Assembly: GCA_045612305.1 (NCBI GenBank)
Contig: JAZKYU010000056.1
Span: forward strand, 9,864-73,863
DNA: 64,000 bases
Source: HGM04593 sp045612305
GTDB lineage: Bacteria > Bacteroidota > Bacteroidia > Bacteroidales > Bacteroidaceae
Reading direction: 5' to 3'
This document shows positions 32,772-42,003 of the stretch, one piece after another. Within the stretch, counting starts at the first letter, position 1; every line of letters starts with the position of its first letter. The notes beneath the pieces were generated by a model, which was given only the letters and a program-made list of their open reading frames with translations, searched no databases and was not told where the DNA came from. The position numbers and the translations under genes are program-made.

Positions 32772-35336
32772 ATGATAGCTATTAGTAACACAAACCAACC
32801 CGGTTGGAAAAATGTTAATGTAAAATCTTACATCCCCGAGACATTGAAACCCCTCGAGGAGATTGCCCGCAATTTGTGGTGGGTGTGGAACGAGGAGGCA
32901 CGTGAACTCTTCACAATGCTTGATGCTAAACTCTATGGCGAGTGCGGTGGCAACCCCGTTCTTTTGCTCGAGAAATTGGGCGTTGAGAAACTCGACGAAC
33001 TCTCAAAAGACAAAACAATTCTCGACAAATTGGCAAAAGTTTATGCCGATTTTCGTAAATATATGGATGTTAAGCCCAACGCAGAGCGTCCCTCTGTAGC
33101 ATACTTCTGTATGGAGTACGGCTTGACAAGCGTATTGAAAATCTACTCTGGTGGTCTTGGTATCTTGGCCGGTGACTACTTGAAAGAGGCTTCAGACTCA
33201 AACGTTGATATGTGTGCTGTTGGTTTCCTCTATCGTTACGGTTACTTCACACAGTCTTTGTCTATGGACGGTGCGCAGATCGCAAACTACGAGGCACAGA
33301 ACTTTAACCAACTTCCCCTTGAGCGCGTTTACGAGGCCGACGGCGTAACTCCTATGGTTATCGACGTTCCCTACATCGACTACTATGTACACGCTAACGT
33401 TTGGAAGGTGAACGTAGGTCGCGTAGCTCTCTACCTCTTGGATACAGACTTTGAGGCAAACAGCGAGTACGACCGTCCTATCACACACAAACTCTATGGT
33501 GGTGACTGGGAAAACCGCTTGAAACAGGAGATTCTTCTCGGTATCGGTGGTATGATAGCACTCGAGAAACTTGGTATCAAGAAAGACATCTATCACTGCA
33601 ACGAGGGTCACGCAGCACTCTGCAACCTCTATCGCTTGACACAATACATCAAGAGCGGTTACACATACGAAGAGGCTTTGGAGATTGTACGCGCAAGCAG
33701 CCTTTATACCGTTCACACACCCGTGCCCGCAGGTCACGACTACTTCGACGAGGGTCTCTTCGGCAAGTATATGCGTGGTTACGCAAGCCAGCTCAACATT
33801 ACTTGGGACGACTTGATGAACCTTGGTCGCGAGAACGCAGGTGACAAGAACGAGCGTTTCTGTATGTCTATCTTCGCTTGCAACACTTGCCAGGAGATTA
33901 ACGGTGTGAGCCGTTTGCACGGTGCCGTTTCTAAATCTATGTTCTCTGGTATCTGGAAGGGTTACTATCCCTCTGAGAACCACGTAGGTTATGTAACTAA
34001 CGGTGTTCACTATCCTACATGGGTTGCTCCCGAGTGGGACGAGCTCTACAAGAAGAACTTCGATCCCTCTTTCATCGGCGACCAGTCAAACGAGGACATC
34101 TGGCACGCTATCGACAAAGTTTCTAACGATGTAATATGGAAAACACGTGTTACACGCAAAAAGAAACTTATCGACTACATCCGTCAGGCATTTAAGGAGG
34201 ATTGGTTGAAGAACCAGGGCGATCCTATGCGCATCGTTGATGTTGTAAACAAGATTAATCCCGATGCACTTGTTATCGGTTTTGCTCGTCGTTTTGCAAC
34301 ATACAAACGTGCACACCTCCTCTTCACCGACCTCGATCGTTTGGCTAAATTGCTCAACAACCCCGAGCGTCCCATACAGTTCCTCTTCGCTGGTAAGGCT
34401 CACCCCCACGATGGTGCAGGTCAGGGCTTGATCAAGCGCATCATCGAGGTTTCTCGTCGTCCCGAGTTCATCGGTAAGATTATCTTCCTCGAGAACTACG
34501 ATATGGACTTGGCTAAATTGCTCGTTTCTGGTGTTGATATCTGGATGAACACTCCCACACGTCCTCTCGAGGCTTCTGGTACATCGGGTGAGAAAGCACT
34601 TATGAATGGTGTTCTCAACTTCTCGGTACTCGATGGTTGGTGGTGCGAGGGTTACAAACCCGGTGCAGGTTGGGCGTTGAAAGAGCAGCGTACATACCAA
34701 AACCAAGAGTTCCAGGATCAGCTCGACGCAGCTACAATCTACTCTTTGCTCGAGAACGAGATACTTCCTCTCTACTACAACCGTGGCAAGAAAGAGTACT
34801 CTGACGAGTGGGTAGAGTGCATCAAGCGTTCAATCTCACAGATTGCTCCTCACTTCACAATGAAGCGTCAGCTCGACGATTACTATAGCAAGTTCTACTG
34901 CAAACAGGCAGCTCGCTACCATCGTTTGATTGCTAACGACTCTAAGATTGCTCGTGAGCTTGCAGCTTGGAAAGAGTCTGTTGCTGCTAAATGGCACGCA
35001 ATTGAGGTGCTTTCTATCGAGAGCGAGAACGACTTCGCAACAGGTAACATGGATGCAGGTGCAACATACAACGTAACCGTTAAGGTAGACGAGAAGGGTC
35101 TCGACAACGCAGTAGGTATTGAGCTCGTAGTTCTTGCTCCCGATGCAAACGGTAACGATAGCGTGTTCGCTGTTTATCCTCTTGAGGTTACAAAGCGCGA
35201 GGGTAACATCTTCACCTTCCACGCCGAGATTGCTCCCACAAACGCTGGTGCATTTAAGTTGGCTTACCGCATGTATCCCAAACACGAGGAGCTTGCACAC
35301 CGTCAGTCATTTGCATACGTTAAATGGTTTGCATAA
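32772..35336 (+). CDS. glgP: Alpha-glucan (glycogen) phosphorylase
   Basis: 854 residues. Releases glucose-1-phosphate from glycogen. It belongs to the TIGR02094-type branch of GT35 with a short N-terminus: YIPETLKPLEEIARNLWWVWNEEARELF and VAYFCMEYGLTSVLKIYSGGLGILAGDYLKEASD. The PLP-binding lysine is Lys608 in ASGTSGEKALMNG, followed by VLNFSVLDGWWCEGY. A C-terminal beta domain of about 100 residues ends the chain. Codon choice is strongly biased, suggesting high expression. Same transcript as the GT3 synthase (22-base gap). Confidence 0.96.
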   Translation: MIAISNTNQPGWKNVNVKSYIPETLKPLEEIARNLWWVWNEEARELFTMLDAKLYGECGGNPVLLLEKLGVEKLDELSKDKTILDKLAKVYADFRKYMDVKPNAERPSVAYFCMEYGLTSVLKIYSGGLGILAGDYLKEASDSNVDMCAVGFLYRYGYFTQSLSMDGAQIANYEAQNFNQLPLERVYEADGVTPMVIDVPYIDYYVHANVWKVNVGRVALYLLDTDFEANSEYDRPITHKLYGGDWENRLKQEILLGIGGMIALEKLGIKKDIYHCNEGHAALCNLYRLTQYIKSGYTYEEALEIVRASSLYTVHTPVPAGHDYFDEGLFGKYMRGYASQLNITWDDLMNLGRENAGDKNERFCMSIFACNTCQEINGVSRLHGAVSKSMFSGIWKGYYPSENHVGYVTNGVHYPTWVAPEWDELYKKNFDPSFIGDQSNEDIWHAIDKVSNDVIWKTRVTRKKKLIDYIRQAFKEDWLKNQGDPMRIVDVVNKINPDALVIGFARRFATYKRAHLLFTDLDRLAKLLNNPERPIQFLFAGKAHPHDGAGQGLIKRIIEVSRRPEFIGKIIFLENYDMDLAKLLVSGVDIWMNTPTRPLEASGTSGEKALMNGVLNFSVLDGWWCEGYKPGAGWALKEQRTYQNQEFQDQLDAATIYSLLENEILPLYYNRGKKEYSDEWVECIKRSISQIAPHFTMKRQLDDYYSKFYCKQAARYHRLIANDSKIARELAAWKESVAAKWHAIEVLSIESENDFATGNMDAGATYNVTVKVDEKGLDNAVGIELVVLAPDANGNDSVFAVYPLEVTKREGNIFTFHAEIAPTNAGAFKLAYRMYPKHEELAHRQSFAYVKWFA

Positions 35337-35359
35337 TATATTGAAAAATATATCTCTCG

Positions 35360-35394
35360 AAGAGCCCAACCTTTTGAGGTTGGGCTCTTTTTTA
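35360..35394 (+). terminator. Terminator of the glycogen synthase-phosphorylase operon
   Basis: 12-bp stem AAGAGCCCAACC / GGTTGGGCTCTT, loop TTTTGA, then a T tract. Confidence 0.93.
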
Positions 35395-35457
35395 TAAAAA
35401 AGTTTAACAGTAACTTTTTTTAGCAATTAAAAATTGAGTATCTGAAGGTCTTTCTTC

Positions 35458-35465
35458 TATCTTTG
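35458..35465 (+). promoter_or_regulatory. Promoter for the hemolysin III-like gene
   Basis: TATCTTTGC, with TTG at 35434-35436 spaced 21 bases upstream. The leader is about 80 bases. Confidence 0.7.
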
Positions 35466-35552
35466 CACATATAAGGCGTGTTTGTGAAAAAATCCTTGCA
35501 AAATTTGCATAAACATCGTATGCAGGCCCGAAATTTTTAAAAGCATTTTACT

Positions 35553-36209
35553 ATGGAGGACGACAAAGACAAAAGATACACAAAAGAGGAGGAGAGGATA
35601 AATGCAATATCTCACGGTGTGGGAATTGTGGTCGGCTTGGTTGTAGCCGTAATTTTTCTCGTGCGTGGAACAAACATAGGTCTCGGCGCCTGGGGTATGG
35701 CAAGCCTCTGGCTCTATATGTTTGGTATGCTTGGTTCCTATATTTTTTCAACCTCCTACCACGCTTGCTTGCCATCGTCGCCGTGGAAGCGTCGTTTGCG
35801 CAAGCTCGACCACTCGGCAATTTATTGGCACATAGCGGGTAGCTACTCACCTATAACGTTGATAGCGCTTCGCGATGTCGGTTATTGGGGGTGGGGGATA
35901 TTCTGCTTTTGCTGGCTGTGTGCTATCGTTGGTACCATAATAAGCTTGCGTGGCTTGAAGAAACACAACAAGATAGAGACAGTCTGCTTTGTGCTTATGG
36001 GGCTCACTATCGTTGTTGCGATGAAACAGTTTTGGGACGCAGTGAGCGCCGGAATTTTCTTCTGGGTGGTGGGCGAAGGTGTTGCCTACATCACAGGTGC
36101 AATATTCTATAGCTTCCACAAAGTAAAATATGTGCACGCGGTGTTCCACTTTTTTGTGCTCTTGGGAACGCTTTGTCATATGATAGCAGTGTGGCTCACA
36201 CTTCAATAG
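35553..36209 (+). CDS. Hemolysin III / PAQR-family membrane protein
   Basis: 218 residues with seven predicted membrane segments. The PAQR/HlyIII metal site residues are present: ISHGVGIVVG near the N-terminus, FSTSYHACLP (Ser and His of the SxxxH motif), LDHSAIYWHIAGSYSPI, and the C-terminal HAVFHFFVLLGTLCHMIAVW (HxxxH). Bacterial members are probable metal-dependent hydrolases or membrane-homeostasis factors; haemolysis is a historical name. Monocistronic, with its own promoter and terminator. Confidence 0.93.
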   Translation: MEDDKDKRYTKEEERINAISHGVGIVVGLVVAVIFLVRGTNIGLGAWGMASLWLYMFGMLGSYIFSTSYHACLPSSPWKRRLRKLDHSAIYWHIAGSYSPITLIALRDVGYWGWGIFCFCWLCAIVGTIISLRGLKKHNKIETVCFVLMGLTIVVAMKQFWDAVSAGIFFWVVGEGVAYITGAIFYSFHKVKYVHAVFHFFVLLGTLCHMIAVWLTLQ

Positions 36210-36221
36210 AATTTAACTCAA

Positions 36222-36255
36222 AAGCAGCTCTCCACGCGGGAGTTGCTTATTTTTT
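36222..36255 (+). terminator. Terminator of the hemolysin III-like gene
   Basis: 9-bp stem AAGCAGCTC / GAGTTGCTT with one G:T pair, followed by a T tract. Confidence 0.7.
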
Positions 36256-36290
36256 ATACTTATATTAGGGCTTATACCGTTTTTTTTGAT

Positions 36291-36298
36291 TACTTTCG
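36291..36298 (+). promoter_or_regulatory. Promoter -7 box for aspS
   Basis: TACTTTCG followed by C; the only plus-strand promoter in the window that uses the TTCG spelling. Leader about 26 bases. Confidence 0.55.
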
Positions 36299-36330
36299 CA
36301 AGTTAAAAGTATAATAATAAAATTTTAGAT

Positions 36331-38088
36331 ATGTTCCGTACAAAAACTTGTGGCGAACTACGTTTGTCCGATGTAAATAGCAGTGTAACCTTGAGTGGCT
36401 GGGTGCAACGTGCCCGCAAGATGGGTGGTATGATCTTCGTCGATTTGCGCGACCGTTATGGTATAACGCAACTTGTTTTCAGCGAGGATGTTAACGCCGA
36501 GCTTTGCGAGAAAGCATCACACCTTGGCCGTGAGTATGTAATTCAAGCAACAGGTGTTGTGAGCGAGCGTCAGAGCAAAAACGCAAACATCCCCACCGGT
36601 GATATTGAAATTATCGTTAGCGAGATGACCATCTTGAACGAGGCTGCCACCCCTCCCTTTACCATAGAGAACAATACCGATGGTGGCGACGATATTCGCA
36701 TGAAGTATCGCTACCTCGACCTTCGTCGCGAGGCAGTGCGTAGCAACCTTGAGTTGCGTCACAAGATGACTATGGAGGTGCGTCGTTATCTCGATTCTAT
36801 GAACTTTATAGAGGTTGAGACCCCTATGCTCATCGCTTCAACTCCCGAGGGTGCGCGTGACTTTGTTGTTCCCTCGCGCATGAATCCCGGGCAATTTTAT
36901 GCTCTCCCGCAGAGCCCCCAGCTGTTCAAGCAGTTGTTGATGGTGTCAGGCTTCGACCGTTACTTCCAGATAGTAAAATGTTTCCGCGACGAGGACTTGC
37001 GTGCCGACCGTCAGCCCGAGTTTACACAGATAGACTGTGAGATGAGCTTTGTAGAGCAAGAGGATGTTATCTCTCTCTTCGAGGGTATGGCAAAACACCT
37101 CTTCAAAACCATACGTGGTGTGGAGCTCACCGAGGCTTTCCCCCGCATCACCTGGCACGATGCTATGAAGTATTATGGTAGCGACAAACCCGATACACGT
37201 TTCGAGATGAAGTTTGTGGAGCTTATGGATATAATGAAGGGCCACGGCTTTGGTGTCTTCGATGCTGCCGAGTACATAGGTGGTATCTGCGCAAAGGGTG
37301 CCGCAACTTATACACGCAAACAGCTAGACGCACTTACCGACTTTGTGCGTCGCCCGCAGATAGGCGCAAAGGGTATGGTTTATGCCCGTGTAGAGGCCGA
37401 TGGTAGTGTTAAATCGAGCGTAGACAAGTTCTACTCGCAAGAGGTGCTCCAGCAGATAAAAGCTGCTTTTGCAGCCGAGCCCGGCGACCTTATCCTCATT
37501 TTGAGCGGCGATGATACTATGAAAACCCGCAAGCAACTCTGCGAGCTACGTCTCGAGGTAGCTCAGCAGCTTGGTCTCCGCGACAAAAACAAGTTCTCTT
37601 GCTTGTGGGTGGTGGACTTCCCCTTGTTCGAGTATAGCGAGGAAGAGGGCCGTTATATGGCTATGCACCATCCCTTCACATCGCCCAAGCCCGAGGATAT
37701 TCCCTTGCTCGACACCGATATGGGTGCTGTGCGTGCCAACGCATACGATATGGTTATCAACGGTGTTGAGGTTGGTGGCGGCTCCATCCGTATATACGAC
37801 AGCGAGCTACAGAACAAGATGTTCAAGCTTCTTGGTTTCACACCTGAGCGTGCACAGCAACAGTTTGGCTGGCTGCTCGACGCCTTCAAATATGGTGCGC
37901 CTCCTCACGGTGGCCTTGCTTATGGTCTCGACCGTTGGGTGAGCCTCTTTGCCGGTCTCGACTCTATACGCGACTGCATCGCCTTCCCCAAGAACAACTC
38001 GGGACGCGACACTATGATTGATGCTCCTTCGGTGCTCGAGCCTGCACAGCTCGACGAGCTCAACATCCTTGTGGATATAAAGAAGTAA
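36331..38088 (+). CDS. aspS: Aspartyl-tRNA synthetase
   Basis: 585 residues, bacterial type. The N-terminal OB-fold anticodon-binding domain reads TLSGWVQRARKMGGMIFVDLRDRYGITQLVF. The class II core follows: motif 1 (FIEVETPMLIASTPEGARDFVVPSR), motif 2 (FDRYFQIVKCFRDEDLRADRQPEFTQIDCEMSF) and motif 3 (GGLAYGLDRWVSLFAG). The GAD insertion of bacterial AspRS lies between motifs 2 and 3. Charges tRNA-Asp in the cytosol. Confidence 0.98.
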   Translation: MFRTKTCGELRLSDVNSSVTLSGWVQRARKMGGMIFVDLRDRYGITQLVFSEDVNAELCEKASHLGREYVIQATGVVSERQSKNANIPTGDIEIIVSEMTILNEAATPPFTIENNTDGGDDIRMKYRYLDLRREAVRSNLELRHKMTMEVRRYLDSMNFIEVETPMLIASTPEGARDFVVPSRMNPGQFYALPQSPQLFKQLLMVSGFDRYFQIVKCFRDEDLRADRQPEFTQIDCEMSFVEQEDVISLFEGMAKHLFKTIRGVELTEAFPRITWHDAMKYYGSDKPDTRFEMKFVELMDIMKGHGFGVFDAAEYIGGICAKGAATYTRKQLDALTDFVRRPQIGAKGMVYARVEADGSVKSSVDKFYSQEVLQQIKAAFAAEPGDLILILSGDDTMKTRKQLCELRLEVAQQLGLRDKNKFSCLWVVDFPLFEYSEEEGRYMAMHHPFTSPKPEDIPLLDTDMGAVRANAYDMVINGVEVGGGSIRIYDSELQNKMFKLLGFTPERAQQQFGWLLDAFKYGAPPHGGLAYGLDRWVSLFAGLDSIRDCIAFPKNNSGRDTMIDAPSVLEPAQLDELNILVDIKK

Positions 38089-38107
38089 CAAGCGCGTAGT
38101 TACATAC

Positions 38108-38147
38108 AAAAAAATATAGAGCAGCAATGCTGCTCTATATTTTTTTG
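38108..38147. terminator. Bidirectional terminator between aspS and the S9 peptidase
   Basis: 12-bp stem ATATAGAGCAGC / GCTGCTCTATAT with loop AAT, framed by seven A and seven T, so it serves both converging genes. Confidence 0.93.
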
Positions 38148-38163
38148 TATATGTTTCTCTCTC

Positions 38164-40368
38164 TTACTTTAAATTCTCGATAAAGAATTTTGCAATGCGT
38201 GTAAAGAGGTGGAAACGTGTGTTTGCACCATAATAGATGCTGTGGTTGCTGTCGGGGTAGAGAGCCATCTCAAACTCTTTGTTAGCCTGTGTCAGCGCGT
38301 GTGTGTAACGTATCATATTGCGCAAGTGCACGTTGTCGTCGGCTGTGCCGTGTATGAGCAAAAGCTTGCCGTTGAGCTTGCTAGCGTTCACTATGGCCGA
38401 GCCGTTGTCGTAACCCTCTTTGTTCTCTTTGGGTGTGCGCATATAACGCTCGGTGTAAACCGTGTCGTAGAAACGCCAGTCTGTGGGAGCTGCCACAGCA
38501 ACACCAGCTTTGAACACCGCGTCGTTCTGGCTCATAGACATAATGGTGTTGTAACCACCAAAACTCCAGCCCCAGATACCTATATTGTTTTTGTCTACAT
38601 AGGGTAGTGTGCCCAAATATTTTGCTGTTTCAACCTGGTCGCCCGGCTCGTACTTACCTATATTGAGGTATGTGCACTTGCCAAACTCTGTGCCACGGCC
38701 ACCTGTGCCACGGCCATCGACACACACCATAATGAAGCCTTCGCTTGCCATATAGCTCTCGAACATAGCGTTGCCGTAGTTACCCACATTCCAACTGTCG
38801 TTTACCTGCTGTGAGTAGGGGCCGCTATACTGGAACATTACCACGGGGTGTTTTTTGCTACTGTCGAAGTTTGCAGGTTTCACCATCCAACCGTTGAGCT
38901 CAACGCCGTCGCTTGTAGTGAAGGTGAAAAACTCTTTTGTGGGCATATCGAACTTGGCGAGCTTCTCTTGCAACGCGCTGTTGTCTATGAGTGTTTTAAT
39001 CTTCTTGCCGCTGTTGTTGTTTGTGGTTACAATGTGCGGGGTGTTTATGTTAGAGAAGGTGTTTATAAAGTACTTCATCGTGCTGCTGAAGACTGCGCTG
39101 TTTGTGCCCTCGCCGTCGGTGAGCTTAACCTTCTTGCCCTTTGCGTTTATCTTGTAGATGTTGTCGCGAAGAGGGCTGCCCTCGTTGCTCAAGTAGTAGT
39201 ATTCGCCTTTTTTGCTGTCGCAACCATAGAATTTCTTAACCTCGTATTTACCCTCAGTGATGGGGCGCACAAGCTCTCCGCCCAAGGTGTAGAGGTAGAG
39301 GTGGTTGTTGCCGCTACGCTCGCTCTGCAGAATAAAGTGCCCGTCGACAAACTCTATACCATCGTAAACGCTTTCGTTTAGATAGGTGTCGCTCTCCTCG
39401 CGCAATATGCGTTTGCTCGTGCCCGACAGGGGGTTAACTGCAAATATATCCATAATGCTCTGGTGACGGTTAAGGGTGAGCACGGCAAGCGTGTTGGCCT
39501 CTTTTGTGAACTTTATGCGTGGTATGTAGCCCTCTTCGGGGAGGGGCACATCGAGCTTGCGTGTTACGCGGCTCTTAATATCAAAAGAGTGTACCGAAAT
39601 TTTAGAGTTTGCAGCTCCGGCTACGGGGTATTTAAAGCTGTAGGGCTTGCAGTAGGGGTCCATAGCTACGTTAGGCTTGCCTGTGGGTATGTACATAGGC
39701 ATGTCGTACATCATTACCTCGCTCTCGTCATATTTTATATAGGCCAGCATCTTGCTGTCGGCGCTAAAATCGTATGAACAGTTGGTCATAAACTCTTCCT
39801 CGTTCACCCAGTCGGGTATACCATTTATTATTTTGCCGGCAGCGCCGTCGTTGGTTATGCGCGACTCGCTGTTGTCGAAGAGCAACTTCACCAGGTATAT
39901 GTCGTTGTTGCGCACAAAGGCTATCATAGTGCCGTCGGGCGAGAACTTGGGTACCTGCTGTGCTCCGTTTTCCGACAAGGGGACAACTTTGTTGTTCTTG
40001 CGCGAGAAAATGTAGTGCTCGGCGGTGAAGGAGTTGCGGTATATGCCCACGGTGTTTGTTTGCAAGAGTATGCGGCTCTCGTCGGGTGAGAAGGTGTAGC
40101 CGTCGATGCTCTTTTTGTCGAAACCGCGTGCTGTAGCTGCGTCGAAGAGTGTGTCTACAATCTCTCCGTCTTTGAACGAGCCTTTCAAAATCATAGTGCG
40201 GTCGTTGCTCATACGGGCAAAGTGTTCACCGTCGGCCATAGGTTTTATGGCAGCATAGGTTTGCGGCCAGTAACCACCGTACATAGCGTCGGTAAGCTTG
40301 AATTTGTCGCCTGCGAAGGTGCTTGTTGCCATCGCAACGGCAAGGATTAGTGAAAAGATATGTTTCAT
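38164..40368 (-). CDS. S9-family dipeptidyl peptidase IV-like exopeptidase
   Basis: 734 residues with a signal peptide (MKHIFSLILAVAMATSTFAGD). An eight-bladed propeller (residues about 40-470) precedes an alpha/beta-hydrolase domain. The triad is visible: Ser602 in GWSFGGY, Asp677 or Asp678 in GTADDNVH, and His709 in DSNHSIYY. The propeller glutamate pair that binds the substrate amino group appears as NEEEFMTNCSYDFSADSK. Overall it is a DPP4 homologue that removes X-Pro or X-Ala dipeptides from peptides in the periplasm, in line with the asaccharolytic/peptide-using habit of many Bacteroidales. Own promoter and terminator. Confidence 0.94.
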   Translation of the reverse strand: MKHIFSLILAVAMATSTFAGDKFKLTDAMYGGYWPQTYAAIKPMADGEHFARMSNDRTMILKGSFKDGEIVDTLFDAATARGFDKKSIDGYTFSPDESRILLQTNTVGIYRNSFTAEHYIFSRKNNKVVPLSENGAQQVPKFSPDGTMIAFVRNNDIYLVKLLFDNSESRITNDGAAGKIINGIPDWVNEEEFMTNCSYDFSADSKMLAYIKYDESEVMMYDMPMYIPTGKPNVAMDPYCKPYSFKYPVAGAANSKISVHSFDIKSRVTRKLDVPLPEEGYIPRIKFTKEANTLAVLTLNRHQSIMDIFAVNPLSGTSKRILREESDTYLNESVYDGIEFVDGHFILQSERSGNNHLYLYTLGGELVRPITEGKYEVKKFYGCDSKKGEYYYLSNEGSPLRDNIYKINAKGKKVKLTDGEGTNSAVFSSTMKYFINTFSNINTPHIVTTNNNSGKKIKTLIDNSALQEKLAKFDMPTKEFFTFTTSDGVELNGWMVKPANFDSSKKHPVVMFQYSGPYSQQVNDSWNVGNYGNAMFESYMASEGFIMVCVDGRGTGGRGTEFGKCTYLNIGKYEPGDQVETAKYLGTLPYVDKNNIGIWGWSFGGYNTIMSMSQNDAVFKAGVAVAAPTDWRFYDTVYTERYMRTPKENKEGYDNGSAIVNASKLNGKLLLIHGTADDNVHLRNMIRYTHALTQANKEFEMALYPDSNHSIYYGANTRFHLFTRIAKFFIENLK

Positions 40369-40393
40369 AGTGTGTTAAATTATTTTCTGACTG

Positions 40394-40401
40394 CGAAGAT
40401 A
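40394..40401 (-). promoter_or_regulatory. Promoter -7 box of the S9 peptidase gene
   Basis: Minus-strand TATCTTCGC, 26 bases before the start codon. Confidence 0.65.
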
Positions 40402-40461
40402 ACTAATCTTTTTAATATATGGAATATTATCGCGTGCTTTGCCTGTTTTGACCTTATTTTG

Positions 40462-40469
40462 TAAATTTG
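40462..40469 (+). promoter_or_regulatory. Promoter of crcB
   Basis: TAAATTTGC, with TTTG at 40438-40441 spaced 20 bases upstream. The leader would be about 25 bases, too short for a fluoride riboswitch. Confidence 0.7.
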
Positions 40470-40500
40470 CAAACACATTATATAATAAAGGGAAATATTT

Positions 40501-40884
40501 ATGATAAAGTCGCTCCTTCTTGTGGGTTTAGGCAGTTGTTTGGGTGGAGTACTGCGTTACTCCATTTCAACCTTTGTGAAAAACAGCGCCGGCGGTGTGT
40601 TCCCCTGGGGCACGCTTGCGGTAAACCTTATAGGCTGTTTCTTGTTTGGCGTGGTGTGCGCGCTCTTTGCAAAATATCCTGTGCAGAACAGCGGCTTGTA
40701 TCTCTTGCTCACAACGGGTGTGTTGGGTGGCTTTACCACCTTCTCGGCCTTCGCCCACGAGTCTGTGGGCTTGCTGCAGAGCGGCAACGTGGCAAGTTTT
40801 TTCTGTTATGTGGGTGTTAGTGTTGTGGCTGGCTTGCTGCTTGTTGCAACCGGTTATTCTTTGGTTGGTTATCTGGCAAAATAG
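40501..40884 (+). CDS. crcB: Fluoride channel CrcB/Fluc
   Basis: 127 residues with four membrane helices. Family hallmarks are GGVLRYSIS (with the conserved Arg), PWGTLAVNLIGCFLFG (the Asn that lines the pore) and TTGVLGGFTTFSAF with the Phe-box phenylalanines. Works as an antiparallel dimer to expel fluoride. The radical SAM gene follows 11 bases downstream and shares its transcript. Confidence 0.95.
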   Translation: MIKSLLLVGLGSCLGGVLRYSISTFVKNSAGGVFPWGTLAVNLIGCFLFGVVCALFAKYPVQNSGLYLLLTTGVLGGFTTFSAFAHESVGLLQSGNVASFFCYVGVSVVAGLLLVATGYSLVGYLAK

Positions 40885-40895
40885 CACAAAGAACT

Positions 40896-41825
40896 ATGGA
40901 TAGCAAAGAACGTTTCTACTACAACGACTTTTCGGGTTTTCTGCAACAGTACTTTCCCTTCAAGGTGCAGAAGATAACCCTCGATGGTGGTTTCTCGTGC
41001 CCCAACCGCGACGGCTCCAAGGGGCACGGCGGTTGCACTTACTGCAACAACCAAACGTTTAACCCTGCTTACTGCCACAGAAACAAACCCGTAGCCGAGC
41101 AGATGCGCGAGGGTATCGCTTTCTTCTCGCACAAATATCCGCAGATGCGCTATCTTGCATATTTTCAGGCCTATACAAATACTTATGCTTCGCTCCAAGT
41201 GTTGCAGCAACGCTACCAAGAGGCACTCTCGGTAGAGGGGTGCGTGGGGCTTGTTATAGGCACTCGCCCCGACTGTATGCCCACCGAACTGCTCGATTAT
41301 CTTCAGGAGCTCGCACGCCACACCTTTGTGCTTGTGGAGTATGGCATAGAGAGCTGCAACGACACAACCCTCTTGCGCATAAACCGCGGGCACGACTACG
41401 CTGCGGCTGTCGATGCAGTGCAACGCACCGCCGCGCGCGGCCTTCTTGTTGGGGCACACATCATTCTTGGTCTGCCAGGTGAGGATAGGGAAGAGATAAT
41501 GCGTCAAGCGGTGGAGCTGTCGCGTCTCCCGCTCACAACTCTCAAGATGCACCAACTGCAACTCATCCGTGGCACCCGTATGGCCGAAGAGTATACCCTT
41601 TGCCCCCAAGATTTTCATCTTTTTGCTCTCGACGATTATGTGGAGACTGTGGTCGATTATGTGGAACGCTTGCGCCCCTCTCTTGTGCTCGAGCGCTTCG
41701 CCTCGCAGTCGCCCAAAGAGCTTCTTCTCGCTCCCGATTGGGGCCTTAAAAACCACGAACTTGTTGCAAAAGTTAAGCGCCGTATGCGTGAGCGAGGCAC
41801 CTGGCAGGGTAGGCTGTATAAATAA
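40896..41825 (+). CDS. YhcC/TIGR01212-family radical SAM protein
   Basis: 309 residues. The radical SAM cluster motif appears in an expanded form as CPNRDGSKGHGGCTYCN, characteristic of the YhcC family. Downstream are EYGIESCNDTTLLRINRGHDYAAAVDAV and GAHIILGLPGEDREE, typical of the partial TIM barrel. It is related to Elp3-type enzymes without the acetyltransferase part. Its reaction is unknown to me. The stop codon lies inside the terminator. Confidence 0.93.
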   Translation: MDSKERFYYNDFSGFLQQYFPFKVQKITLDGGFSCPNRDGSKGHGGCTYCNNQTFNPAYCHRNKPVAEQMREGIAFFSHKYPQMRYLAYFQAYTNTYASLQVLQQRYQEALSVEGCVGLVIGTRPDCMPTELLDYLQELARHTFVLVEYGIESCNDTTLLRINRGHDYAAAVDAVQRTAARGLLVGAHIILGLPGEDREEIMRQAVELSRLPLTTLKMHQLQLIRGTRMAEEYTLCPQDFHLFALDDYVETVVDYVERLRPSLVLERFASQSPKELLLAPDWGLKNHELVAKVKRRMRERGTWQGRLYK

Positions 41826-41856
41826 ATAGGTCGAAGCAATTGCTTCGACCTATTTA
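41823..41856 (+). terminator. Terminator of crcB-radical SAM unit
   Basis: 17-bp perfect palindrome around GCAATTGC, flanked by A and T runs; able to act on both strands, though no loop is left unless the central pairs open. Confidence 0.88.
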
Positions 41857-42003
41857 TTTTATTTATAAAGTTTTTATTCTCTATTTATCTTCTTTGGCTT
41901 TGCATAAAGCTGAATATGAACTATTAGAGCGAAAAACTAAAATTCCTAATACAATTAATAATAATTGTTTTCATAGTTGTATAATTTGTATAGTTAGCGT
42001 TAT

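Noticed and set aside
40462..40500. Fluoride riboswitch before crcB
   Set aside because: Predicted leader is only about 25 bases, too short for the aptamer, and no aptamer motif is visible.
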